A stretch of 34,200 bases of DNA, taken from NCBI GenBank assembly GCA_022843125.1, contig JALHOG010000060.1, forward strand, positions 1 to 34,200, written 5' to 3'. This stretch comes from Ilumatobacteraceae bacterium. GTDB taxonomy: Bacteria > Actinomycetota > Acidimicrobiia > Acidimicrobiales > Ilumatobacteraceae. The translations under genes were made by a program, and so were the position numbers. The notes under the pieces are model-generated. The model worked only from the letters and a program-made list of their open reading frames with translations, was not told where the DNA came from and made no database searches. Shown in pieces: positions 14,549 through 22,100 of this stretch; the stretch's first letter is position 1; every line of letters begins with the position of its first letter.

Positions 14549-15197
14549 GCGCGCGCCAGGCGTCGAGCGTGGCGTCGCACATGTCGCGGTGCTCGATCGC
14601 GACAGCGTGCGCATCGGGATCGCTCACCCGTCGCGAGATCGCCACCGCCGCGAAGCGGTTGCCCCGGAAGTACGGCAGGAGCGAGGCCGGCGCGAAGAAC
14701 CCGCCGAGGTCGGCGGGGACGGCACCGACCGGGCCACCCGCCGGGGGGTCGATCGGATCGAGCCCGAGCCCGGCCACCGCCGCGAGCACGGCGTCGTCGG
14801 TGGTGCGGTCGGCGAAGTCACGACCGACGTACCGGTACACCTCCCGGCCGTCCGGGTCGAGCACCAGCATCGCCGGCCGACCGATACCGCCCCGCTCCTC
14901 CGGGTCGAACAGACCGAGCGGCCGCAGGATGCGCTGACCGTCGGGGTCGCTCACGAACCGGATGTGCGGTGTGGGCCACCGCGCGAACATGCCGCTCTGG
15001 CGGACGTCGTCGTCACCGCTGACCGCGATGACCTCGGCACCTCGTCCGTGGATCCGATCGTTCAGGGAAGCCAGCCGCACGAGCTGGGCACAGCAGTACG
15101 GTCACCAGTCGCCGCGGTAGGTGACGAGGATGACCGCCTTGCCACCGCGTCGCAGGCTCATGATCGCTTCGTACGCGCCGGTCGTGTCGGAGGTCAT
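14532..15197 (-). CDS. Peroxiredoxin-like (AhpC/TSA) selenoprotein with in-frame UGA at the catalytic position
   Basis: From ATG at 15197 the frame reads MTSDTTGAYEAIMSLRR then GGKAVILVTYRGDW, a UGA codon (15102-15104, residue 32), then PYCCAQLVRLASLNDR and a further 170 residues to TGA at 14532. Peroxiredoxin-like proteins normally have YRGxWCPYC here, so the UGA sits exactly at the first catalytic Cys, giving U32-P-Y-C35. Downstream sequence is fully peroxiredoxin-like (AEVIAVSGDDDVRQSG, RFVSDPDGQRILRPLGLFD, GRPAMLVLDPDGREVYRYVG). The predicted product is 221 residues. A hairpin right after the UGA fits a bacterial SECIS. It would reduce peroxides or thiol substrates using Sec. Alternatives are a nonsense pseudogene or a sequencing error. 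selA, selB, selC and selD are not in the window. Confidence 0.8.
15071..15087 (-). promoter_or_regulatory. Bacterial SECIS-like hairpin after the UGA
   Basis: In the mRNA, CCAGCU pairs with GGCUGG (five Watson-Crick pairs and one U-G) around the loop CGUGC. The loop starts 20 bases after the UGA and its second base is G. These properties match what is known of bacterial SECIS elements (short stem, small loop with an early G, roughly 16-37 bases after the UGA). Confidence 0.6.
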
Positions 15198-15213
15198 CGT
15201 CGAACGGTAGCCG

Positions 15214-15507
15214 TCAGTCGAACCGCGATTGCGAGCTGGCCTTGCCGACGATCATGTCGGCGGTGGCACGCTGGATCTCCAGGTGCCGGTCGCCGTCGAA
15301 GTACCGGCGGAACGCGTCCTCGTCGTCGAACTCGGCGACGATCGAGAAGTCGTACGTGTTCGGGTTGATGGCGGCATCCCGACCGAAGCGGTACGAGATG
15401 ACGCCCTGGAGACCGGCGACGTACTCGACGAGGTCACGCTCGTACGTGTCGATGCGGTTCTCGGCGGTACCCGGGGCGAACTGGAACAGGACGACGTGGC
15501 GGATCAC
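15214..15507 (-). CDS. Dabb (stress-responsive A/B barrel) domain protein
   Basis: A 97-residue ferredoxin-like fold protein. It begins with the family hallmark IRHVVLFQF, followed by VEYVAGLQGVISYRFGRDA and 'YDFSIVAEFDDEDAFRRYFDGDRHLEIQ', a full-length match to the Dabb family. Dabb domains form dimeric barrels; some are cyclases or decarboxylases, most have unknown roles. The start is GTG at 15507, chosen because the family almost always begins M-I/V-R-H. It ends 16 bases before the selenoprotein gene on the same strand, so co-expression is likely. Confidence 0.8.
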   Translation of the reverse strand: MIRHVVLFQFAPGTAENRIDTYERDLVEYVAGLQGVISYRFGRDAAINPNTYDFSIVAEFDDEDAFRRYFDGDRHLEIQRATADMIVGKASSQSRFD

Positions 15508-15552
15508 CCGCTCAGTCTGTCGACCGCGCCGCGGCACGGGCGGGTCAGGGCG

Positions 15553-15744
15553 TCAGCGATCGTCGTCGTCGTCGAGCGGTACGACCAGGAGCTGCTCGAG
15601 CGCATCGGCCTCGGGCACCTCGATGCCGACGACGGCGAGCTGCTCGGGCAACTCCGTCCCCTCGACCGGGTCGATCTCGCGCTCGGCTTCAGGATCGATC
15701 TCGCGCTCCATGGGCACATCGGAAACTCGCGGAACATCGGTCAC
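15553..15744 (-). CDS. Small acidic protein, hypothetical
   Basis: A 63-residue, strongly acidic protein. It contains a short internal duplication (EREIDPEA / EREIDPVE, about residues 13-28) and ends in a run of five Asp and Arg. No membrane segment is present. The GTG start at 15744 is supported by an excellent ribosome binding site (AGGAGGA, about 7 bases upstream). The frame is open far upstream, but that part overlaps the divergent flavodoxin gene and lacks coding character. I do not recognise a family. Confidence 0.6.
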   Translation of the reverse strand: MTDVPRVSDVPMEREIDPEAEREIDPVEGTELPEQLAVVGIEVPEADALEQLLVVPLDDDDDR

Positions 15745-15839
15745 GGTCTCATCCTCCTGCGGACGTCGGGTGAGGGCCAAGGGGCGAACGACCCTTCCGG
15801 CCGCGAGGCCGAACTGGTCGACTGGAAGCGGGTCGACGG

Positions 15840-15864
15840 GTGATGCGTCGTCCGGACGCATCAC
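15840..15864. promoter_or_regulatory. Perfect 10-bp inverted repeat between divergent genes
   Basis: GTGATGCGTC (15840-15849) and GACGCATCAC (15855-15864) flank the five bases GTCCG. It lies between the small acidic protein gene (start 15744) and the flavodoxin-like gene (start 15899), 35 bases before the latter's ATG. A dimeric regulator site is the simplest reading; a leader hairpin is possible. Confidence 0.55.
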
Positions 15865-15898
15865 ATCTGACCGACCCGACGTCGAAGGGAGGCGCGCC

Positions 15899-16414
15899 AT
15901 GAGGATCCTGATCGCGGTGGCGTCCCGGCATGGGGCGACGCTCCAGATCGCCGAGCGCGTCGCCGGGGTCGTGCGAGCTGCCGGCCACGAGGTCGACCTG
16001 CTCGATGTCACCCAGGGTCACCACGGGCCCGACGCGATCGACGGCTACGACGCATTCCTGATCGGGAGCGCGATCTACGAAGGCCATTGGCTCCGCGGCG
16101 CCCGCCGGTTCACCCTCGACCACGCCATCGCTCTCCAGGGCGCGCCGGTGTGGCTGTTCAGCTCCGGACCGCTCGATGACGACGACGCGCACGTCGGAGT
16201 CGAGACCCGTCGAGTCGATGAACTGGTCCATGCGGTCGACGCGATCGAGCATCGGCTGTTCTCCGGCCGGCTCGATCGCACCGATCTGAGCAGGCTCGAA
16301 CGCTGGATCGCCGACGTGGTGCGCGCCCACGACGGCGACTTCCGGGACTGGGATGCGATCGACGCCTGGGCCGACAGTGTCGTGGCGATGCTCCAGCGCG
16401 ATCCACCCGGCTGA
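15899..16414 (+). CDS. Flavodoxin-domain protein (HemG-like)
   Basis: A 171-residue flavodoxin-like fold protein. The N-terminal strand and phosphate loop are 'MRILIAVASRHGATLQIAERVAGVVRAAGHEVDLLDV', with S-R-H-G-A-T as the FMN phosphate-binding loop. 'YDAFLIGSAIYEGHWLRGARRFTLDH' and 'PVWLFSSGPL' match the flavodoxin / menaquinone-dependent protoporphyrinogen oxidase (HemG) family. True HemG links protoporphyrinogen oxidation to the quinone pool, but actinobacteria generally use other enzymes, so this is probably a general FMN oxidoreductase. ATG at 15899 has AAGGGAGG 7 bases upstream. Confidence 0.75.
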   Translation: MRILIAVASRHGATLQIAERVAGVVRAAGHEVDLLDVTQGHHGPDAIDGYDAFLIGSAIYEGHWLRGARRFTLDHAIALQGAPVWLFSSGPLDDDDAHVGVETRRVDELVHAVDAIEHRLFSGRLDRTDLSRLERWIADVVRAHDGDFRDWDAIDAWADSVVAMLQRDPPG

Positions 16415-16487
16415 CCGCCGAGCTCGATCGGGCATCGCGACCAACGCCACGATCGCCATCGCGTAGGGTCGTCGGCGGGAGGTAACG

Positions 16488-17315
16488 ATGTCACTGATCA
16501 GTGTCGACGAGCTCGCCGCACGGCTCCAGGATCCGACAGCCGAAGGGCCGATCGTGGTGTGCGACGTCCGGTTCCACCTCGCCGACGTCCACCAGGGCCG
16601 GCGCGAGTACGACCTCGACCACCTGCCCGGTGCCCGATTCGTCGATCTGCACACCGAGCTCGCCGGAGGCCCGGGCGGCGGCCGCCACCCACTCCCACCG
16701 GTGCACGACTTCGTGGCGCTGCTCGGGCGGCTCGGCATCACACCGGCGACCCTCGTCGTCGCGTACGACAGTGCCGGCGGCGCCACCGCGTCCCGACTGT
16801 GGTGGATGCTGCGTTCGATCGGGCACGGCCAGGTCGCCGTGCTCGACGGCGGGTTCCCGGCCTGGGTGGCCGCCGGGCACCCGACCACCGCCGACGCACC
16901 GCACGTGCTGCCCACCACCTACCCCTCGGCCGAGTCGTGGACCGGCATCGTCACCGCCGACGACCTCGCGGAGGGCAGTGCGCTCGGCGCAACGCTGATC
17001 GACTCGCGGGCGCCCGAGCGCTACCGCGGCGACCACGAGCCGATCGATGCGCAGGCCGGGCACATCCCCGGCGCGATCAACCGCTTCCACGGCGAGAACC
17101 TGCGCCCCGACGGCACCCACCTCGACCTCCCCCACCTCGTCGCCCGCTTCGCCGGTGTCGGCGAGCGGCCGATCGTCTACTGCGGCAGTGGCGTGACCGC
17201 CTGCCACAACCTGCTCGCCCTCTCGCTGGTCGGCGTCAACCAGGCACGCCTCTATCCGGGTTCGTGGAGCGAGTGGTCGAGCGACCCAGGTCGCCCGATC
17301 GCGACCGGCGACTGA
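16488..17315 (+). CDS. sseA: Two-domain rhodanese (thiosulfate / 3-mercaptopyruvate sulfurtransferase)
   Basis: A 275-residue tandem rhodanese. The N-terminal inactive domain is residues about 1-135 ('DVRFHLADVHQGRREYDLDHLPGARFVDL'), and the catalytic domain about 150-275 ('LIDSRAPERYRGDHEPIDAQAGHIPGAIN'). The active-site loop is C232-GSGVTA, which resembles the CGSGVTA loop of mercaptopyruvate sulfurtransferases more than the CRKGVT loop of thiosulfate sulfurtransferases. It transfers sulfur to cyanide or thiols. GGGAGGTAAC precedes the ATG. It appears monocistronic, but the PPOX flavoprotein gene follows after 46 bases on the same strand. Confidence 0.9.
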   Translation: MSLISVDELAARLQDPTAEGPIVVCDVRFHLADVHQGRREYDLDHLPGARFVDLHTELAGGPGGGRHPLPPVHDFVALLGRLGITPATLVVAYDSAGGATASRLWWMLRSIGHGQVAVLDGGFPAWVAAGHPTTADAPHVLPTTYPSAESWTGIVTADDLAEGSALGATLIDSRAPERYRGDHEPIDAQAGHIPGAINRFHGENLRPDGTHLDLPHLVARFAGVGERPIVYCGSGVTACHNLLALSLVGVNQARLYPGSWSEWSSDPGRPIATGD

Positions 17316-17361
17316 TCGCGTCACCTCGGTGCCACGCGCTCACGCGCGACAGACTCGGGAG

Positions 17362-17985
17362 ATGGATCTCCGCGACACCATCGACAGCCTCGAGCAGTTG
17401 GAGGCGATGTACCGCGCTCCGGGCCCCGGCGCGGCCGGGAAGGTACTGACCGAGATCAACGGGGGGATGGCGTCGTTCATCGATCACTGTCCGCTCATCG
17501 TGCTGGCCACGACCGACGGTGCGGGCAACGTCGACGCGTCACCGCGCGGTGGCCCTCCGGGTTTCGTTCGCCGGCTCGACGACCGCCACGTCGCCATCCC
17601 CGACCTGAACGGGAACAACCGGCTCGACAGCCTCCGCAACGTCGTGGTCCACCCGTGGGTCGGGCTGCTGATGATCATCCCCGGGAAGGACGAGACGTTG
17701 CGGATCAACGGGCGAGCGACGCTCACCACCGATCCCGACGTGCTCGGCGGGTTCACGAAGGAGCTCCGCCCGCCCAAGCTCGCGATGGTGATCGAGATCG
17801 CCGAGGTCTTCGGCCACTGCGCGAAGGCGTTCCGGCGCGCGCAGGCATGGCAGCCGGCGGCGTGGGAGTCGACCGCGGACGCGCCCGACCTCGCAGCGAT
17901 GTACGCCTGCCACTGGAATCTCGACGAGACGGTGGTGCGCACCGGCCTCGAGGAGAGCTACGTCGCCGACCTCGCCGCCGACTGA
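17362..17985 (+). CDS. Pyridoxamine 5'-phosphate oxidase-family (PPOX) flavoprotein
   Basis: A 207-residue split-barrel flavoprotein. 'FIDHCPLIVLATTDGAGNVDASPRGGPPGFVRRLDDRHVAIPDLNGNNRLDSLRNVVVHPWVGLLMIIPGKDETLRINGRATL' matches the MSMEG_1061-type FMN-dependent PPOX subgroup. The 'IEIAEVFGHCAKAFRRAQAW' helix is typical of the same group. These proteins bind FMN or F420, and their substrates are mostly unknown. ATG at 17362 is used because the family begins with this type of helix; a GTG at 17329 is in frame but the extra residues look non-coding. Confidence 0.8.
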   Translation: MDLRDTIDSLEQLEAMYRAPGPGAAGKVLTEINGGMASFIDHCPLIVLATTDGAGNVDASPRGGPPGFVRRLDDRHVAIPDLNGNNRLDSLRNVVVHPWVGLLMIIPGKDETLRINGRATLTTDPDVLGGFTKELRPPKLAMVIEIAEVFGHCAKAFRRAQAWQPAAWESTADAPDLAAMYACHWNLDETVVRTGLEESYVADLAAD

Positions 17986-18007
17986 CGCGCCGCCCGGCGC
18001 GTTGCCG

Positions 18008-18406
18008 TCAGAAAACGCCGTCGGTGATCGTGTACGAGGCGATCGAGAACGTCGAGATGATCAGGCCGGCGCCGGCGATCGAGACGTTCTTCATGAACTG
18101 GGCCATCTCGACCTGCTTGGTCTGGGCGTCGGTCTCCTCCCAGAACCGGTGCATCATGAACGCCATCAGCAGCACGAGGATCGCGATCAGCAATCCGGCG
18201 AGATCCATCCAGATGCCGAGGATCACGGCCGCGGCACCGAGGATCATGAGCACCCCGCTCACCTGCACGGCGAGCTTGGCCGACGGCACCTTCTTGTAGG
18301 CCGCGTACTGAGCCGACCCCTCGGTCTGTGTGAGATGGCCGACCCCCGAGCCCAGGAACACCAGGCTGAACAGGATCCGGCCGAGCAACAACACTTCATC
18401 GCGCAT
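18008..18406 (-). CDS. DoxX family membrane protein
   Basis: A 132-residue integral membrane protein with four hydrophobic segments (about residues 6-25, 46-66, 68-88 and 107-126). It has the DoxX pattern: 'LGRILFSLVFLGSGVGHLTQTEGSAQYAAYKKVPSAKLAVQVSGVLMILGAAAVILG'. DoxX-family proteins are small membrane oxidoreductase subunits, or act in thiol redox defence, in actinobacteria. ATG at 18406 has AAGGGGG 8 bases upstream. It follows the inositol-cluster SDR on the same strand after 79 bases and may have its own promoter. Confidence 0.8.
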   Translation of the reverse strand: MRDEVLLLGRILFSLVFLGSGVGHLTQTEGSAQYAAYKKVPSAKLAVQVSGVLMILGAAAVILGIWMDLAGLLIAILVLLMAFMMHRFWEETDAQTKQVEMAQFMKNVSIAGAGLIISTFSIASYTITDGVF

Positions 18407-18485
18407 CGCGCGACCCCCTTTCGTAACCCCCCGCCGCGAATCTATGCGCGCGCAAGCATCTCGACGGTGATCGGGAGAGCGACCG

Positions 18486-19289
18486 TCACGGCGAGACGGT
18501 GTCGTCCACGCCCGGCATCGGCGGGTCGCCGGCACCCTGGACGGTCTGATCGACGTCGATCAGGTTGCCGGTCAGCAATCCCGACTGGTCGGACAGGCAG
18601 AACGCGATGAGGTTCGCCACCTCCCACGGCTTGACCAGCCGCCCCATGGGCCGCTCCGCCTCGGCCAGCTCCAGCCAGTTCTGCGGCGCCCCGTCGTAGG
18701 TGACCTGGGTGATGTGCTCCGATTCGGTGTCCATCCAACCGGGGCTCACCTGGTTGACGCGGATGCCGTGGCGCATCAGCCCGAACGCGAGGTTCTTCGT
18801 CATCACCGCGAGCGCCGCCTTCGACATCACGTACGACGTGAGCTTCGTCTGGCCGCCGTACTGCGAGGTGGAGCCGACGTTGACGATCGACCCCTTCGCC
18901 CCCGTTTCGATCATCAGACGCGCCGCGGCCTGGATCAGGAAGTAGGGCGCTTTGACGTTGATGTCCATCATCGCCTCGAAGTGATCGGGCGTGTCGGTGA
19001 ACAGGTTCGCGCGCGACGTCTTCGCGGCGACGTTGACGAGCCCGTTGACGGTGCCGAATGCCTCGCGGCAGGCACCGATGATGGCGTCGGGCGCCGTGTC
19101 GTCGGCGATGTCACACTGCACGAAGACCGACGTGGTCCCCAGGGTGGTGAGCTCGTCGGCGAGCGCCTGTCCGCGATCGGCGGATCGCCCGGCGAGGACC
19201 AACCCCGTCGACTTCCCGCCGGCGACGAGCGTGCGCGCCACCGCTTCGCCCAACCCCTGCGTCCCCCCGTTGATGATGGTGACTGACAT
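18486..19289 (-). CDS. Short-chain dehydrogenase/reductase in the inositol cluster
   Basis: A 267-residue classical SDR. The nucleotide-binding motif is NGGTQGLG (residues 7-14, in place of TGxxxGxG), with N111, S140, Y153 and K157 (YVMSK) forming the catalytic tetrad. 'HGIRVNQVSPGWMDTESE' and the C-terminal 'GNLIDVDQTVQGAG' are typical. It is the last gene of the leftward run from iolA, 35 bases after iolD. A role oxidising another inositol stereoisomer, or a ketose intermediate, is a reasonable inference that sequence alone cannot prove. Confidence 0.8.
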   Translation of the reverse strand: MSVTIINGGTQGLGEAVARTLVAGGKSTGLVLAGRSADRGQALADELTTLGTTSVFVQCDIADDTAPDAIIGACREAFGTVNGLVNVAAKTSRANLFTDTPDHFEAMMDINVKAPYFLIQAAARLMIETGAKGSIVNVGSTSQYGGQTKLTSYVMSKAALAVMTKNLAFGLMRHGIRVNQVSPGWMDTESEHITQVTYDGAPQNWLELAEAERPMGRLVKPWEVANLIAFCLSDQSGLLTGNLIDVDQTVQGAGDPPMPGVDDTVSP

Positions 19290-19324
19290 GTGGATGTGTC
19301 TCCGTTGCTCGGACGTGGGGTGGT

Positions 19325-21154
19325 TCAGACGAGGCGTTGGGATTGTTTGCCGAGCGCGACGTTCTCGTGCGCTTGCAGGACGCTCTCGCGGTTGCTGACC
19401 TCGGGAACGCCCACTTCCCAGAAGTTGCCGCCCTCGGTCCAGTCATAGGCGCTGACGTTCATGGCGATCACGTAGGTGCGGTCGGCCGCACGGGCCCGCT
19501 CGAATGCCTGCTCGAGCTCGTCGACCGACGTGATCGTCTCGCTCAGGCAGCCCATGGCCGCGGCGTGGGCGGCGAAGTCGACGTACACCAGGTTCTCGTG
19601 GTTCGTGTCGGCGAGCAGGTTGTTGTAGCTCGCACCGCCCTGGTTGACCTGCAGTCGGTTGATGACGGCGTACCCGCCGTTGTCGCACACGAGCACGATC
19701 AGCTTGTGGCCGCTCAGCACCGACGAGTACAGGTCGGAGTTCATCATCAGGTACGACCCGTCGCCGACGAACACGATCACCTCGCGGTCGGGCATCGCCA
19801 TCTTGGCGCCCCACGCGCCAGCGATCTCGTAGCCCATGCACGAGAACCCGTACTCGGCGTCGAAGCTGTCGAGGCCCTTGGCACGCCACCCGTTGTTGAG
19901 TTCGCCGGGGAAACCGCCCGCGGCGGTCAGCGCGTAGTCGGTCGGCGTCGCCAGCCGGTCGATCGCGCCGACCACCTGGGCGTAGGTGATCGGGCCGGTC
20001 TCGGCCGGTGCGGCGATCTTGTCGATGTAGGCGTGGTAGCCCTGGGTGTTGCGCGCGGCGCGGTCGGTCCAGTCGTCGGGGCCGGCCCAGCCGGCGAGCA
20101 TCGGCGTCAACTCGCGCAGCGCCTCCCGCGCATCGCCGACGACCGGCAGCGACGAGTGCTTGATGGCGTCGAAGCCGGCGGCGTTGATCCCGACGAAGCG
20201 GGCCGACGGGTCGAAGCCGGTCCACGATCCGGTGGTGAAGTCCTGGAGGCGGGTGCCGACCGCGATCACCACGTCGGCCGCGGCCGCGAGATCGTTCGCT
20301 CCCTCGCATCCGGTGACCCCCACCGGGCCGGCGTTGAGCGGGTGCGACGCGAGCAGTGATGCCTTGCCGGCGACCGTCTCGACCACCGGCACGTTGAACG
20401 CCTCGGCGAACGCCTGCAGCTCGGCCTCGGCACCGGAGTAGTGAACCCCGCCGCCGCAGATGACGAGCGGTCGCTCGGCGCCACGGATCGCGGCCGCCGC
20501 GCGTTGCAGCTGACCGAGATCGGCACGCGGTCGCGGCACCTCGCGGACCTGGACCTCGAAGAAGTCGTCGGGGTAGTCGTACGCCTCGGCCTGCACGTCC
20601 TGCGGCAGAGCCAGGAACGCCGGGCCGCACGTGGCCGGATCGAGCATCGTCGCCACCGCGTGCGGGAGCGAGTGGATGACCTGCTCGGGGCGGGTGATGC
20701 GGTCCCAGTAGCGGCTGACCGACTTGAACCCGTCGTTGACCGTGATGGTCGGGTCACCGAAGTGCTCGACCTGCTGGAGCACCGGGTCGGGGATCCGGCT
20801 CTGGAACGTCTCCCCGGCGATGAGCAGCACCGGCAGCCGGTTCGACATCGCGACGCCGGCCGCGGTGATCATGTTGGTGGCGCCGGGGCCGATCGACGAC
20901 GTGGCCACCATGATCTGGCGGCGGCGCATCGCCTTGGCATAGCCGACGGCGGCGAGCGCCATCCCCTGCTCGTTCTGGCCGCGCCACACCGGGAGCGCGT
21001 CACGCTCCTCCTCGAGCGCGTGGCCGAGGCACGTGACGTTGCCGTGCCCGAAGATCGCGAACACGCCCGGGAACAACGGCACCTCACGGCCGTCGATCAC
21101 GGTGCGCTGCGCGATCAGGTACTTCACGATCGCCTGGGCGGTGGTGAGCTTCAT
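19325..21154 (-). CDS. iolD: 3D-(3,5/4)-trihydroxycyclohexane-1,2-dione hydrolase
   Basis: A 609-residue thiamine-diphosphate enzyme that opens the ring of trihydroxycyclohexane-dione to 5-deoxy-D-glucuronate. The catalytic Glu62 is in RGQNEQGM, the ThDP/Mg motif is GDGS (464-467) with N492 (CDNGGYAVI), and 'FAIFGHGNVTCLGHALEE' near the N-terminus is diagnostic for IolD among the ThDP family. The length matches the usual 610-640. ATG at 21154 has AGAGGGGG a few bases upstream. It lies between the Cgl0159-type aldolase and the SDR. Together with iolE upstream and iolB it completes the ring-opening steps. Confidence 0.93.
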   Translation of the reverse strand: MKLTTAQAIVKYLIAQRTVIDGREVPLFPGVFAIFGHGNVTCLGHALEEERDALPVWRGQNEQGMALAAVGYAKAMRRRQIMVATSSIGPGATNMITAAGVAMSNRLPVLLIAGETFQSRIPDPVLQQVEHFGDPTITVNDGFKSVSRYWDRITRPEQVIHSLPHAVATMLDPATCGPAFLALPQDVQAEAYDYPDDFFEVQVREVPRPRADLGQLQRAAAAIRGAERPLVICGGGVHYSGAEAELQAFAEAFNVPVVETVAGKASLLASHPLNAGPVGVTGCEGANDLAAAADVVIAVGTRLQDFTTGSWTGFDPSARFVGINAAGFDAIKHSSLPVVGDAREALRELTPMLAGWAGPDDWTDRAARNTQGYHAYIDKIAAPAETGPITYAQVVGAIDRLATPTDYALTAAGGFPGELNNGWRAKGLDSFDAEYGFSCMGYEIAGAWGAKMAMPDREVIVFVGDGSYLMMNSDLYSSVLSGHKLIVLVCDNGGYAVINRLQVNQGGASYNNLLADTNHENLVYVDFAAHAAAMGCLSETITSVDELEQAFERARAADRTYVIAMNVSAYDWTEGGNFWEVGVPEVSNRESVLQAHENVALGKQSQRLV

Positions 21155-21203
21155 GATGATCCCCCTCTGATCAGAACGTGTCGAAGACTGCTACGTCGGA
21201 CTG

Positions 21204-22100
21204 CTAGGTGGCGGGCCGGACGATCGACGCGGCGCGCTTGATCGCACCGGCGACGTCACCGTCGGGCGGGAACAGCAGGGCGCGACCGACCACGAGACCG
21301 CGCACGTTCGGCACCTCCATCGCCCGCTCCCACGAGCGGTAGGTCGCCTCCGGGTCGGCGCCGGGCGTGCCACCGAGGATCAGCGCCGGCAGCGTCGTGC
21401 ACGCCAGCATCCGCTCGGGGTTCTTGCCCGCCGGCACCTTCAGCCACGTCGACGTCGAGGTCGAACCGAGGCCCGAACCGATCGCGACGGCGCGCAGCAG
21501 TGCGTCCTCGTCATCGAGCAGCTTGGCGGTGCCGGTGCCGGGCTCGTGGTGGTACGGGAGCGGCTCGACCATAATCGGCAGGCCGTGCGCGGCGCACTCG
21601 TCGACCGCCTGCGCGCACGCCTGGATCGTGGGCGCGGTGCCGGCGTCGTCGTCGGCGAGGCGCAGCAGCACCTTGCCGCCGTCGAGCCCGTTGGCCTTGA
21701 TGCTGGCCGCCGAGTACGCGGTCATGCGATCGTCGAGTTCCCAGTCGGCGCCCATGATGCCGCCGCGGTTCATCGTGCCGAACGCGAGCTTGTCGTCGAG
21801 CGCGCCGAGCACCGCAAGGTCCTCCATCACGTCCGCGCTGGCGAGCACACCGTCGACCTCGGGGAAGCTGAGCGCGCACAGGAGCGCCTCGAGCGTGCGG
21901 CGGCGGTCGGCCATCGCGAACTGGTCGCCGGGGACGCCGAGCATGCCGCGTGCGGTGTGATCGAAGGCGACGATGAACAGGCGGCCGTCGGTGAGCAGCG
22001 GCCGGCGGCGGCGGGTGCGCAGGTTGTCGAGCGCGAGCTGTGGCTGCTCGGCGCGGGCGTCGATCAGCTCGCGCCAGCGGGCGTCATCCAAGAAGGGCAT
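21204..22100 (-). CDS. Cgl0159-type (beta/alpha)8-barrel aldolase, probable IolJ replacement
   Basis: A 298-residue TIM-barrel protein of the DeoC/LacD-like aldolase group known as the Cgl0159 family. Candidate residues are D47-H48 (IVAFDHTARGM), and K221 in STSTSTWLKVPAGKNPERM, placed where class I aldolases carry the Schiff-base lysine. In actinobacterial inositol clusters this family occurs where IolJ, the 6-phospho-5-dehydro-2-deoxy-gluconate aldolase, would be expected. The inferred reaction is cleavage to dihydroxyacetone phosphate and malonate semialdehyde. No fructose-bisphosphate-aldolase-like iolJ is seen in the window. The start overlaps the end of iolC by 17 bases, supporting coupled expression. 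Confidence 0.75.
   Translation of the reverse strand: MPFLDDARWRELIDARAEQPQLALDNLRTRRRRPLLTDGRLFIVAFDHTARGMLGVPGDQFAMADRRRTLEALLCALSFPEVDGVLASADVMEDLAVLGALDDKLAFGTMNRGGIMGADWELDDRMTAYSAASIKANGLDGGKVLLRLADDDAGTAPTIQACAQAVDECAAHGLPIMVEPLPYHHEPGTGTAKLLDDEDALLRAVAIGSGLGSTSTSTWLKVPAGKNPERMLACTTLPALILGGTPGADPEATYRSWERAMEVPNVRGLVVGRALLFPPDGDVAGAIKRAASIVRPAT

Noticed and set aside
14532..15080. Peroxiredoxin-like gene starting at the GTG at 15080
   Set aside because: This start would remove the first beta strand and both catalytic residues; the sequence upstream is clearly homologous to the family and is interrupted only by the UGA at the Cys position.
15745..16011. Upstream extension of the small acidic protein
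   Set aside because: It would overlap the divergent flavodoxin gene and reads as Ser/Arg/Thr-rich shadow sequence.
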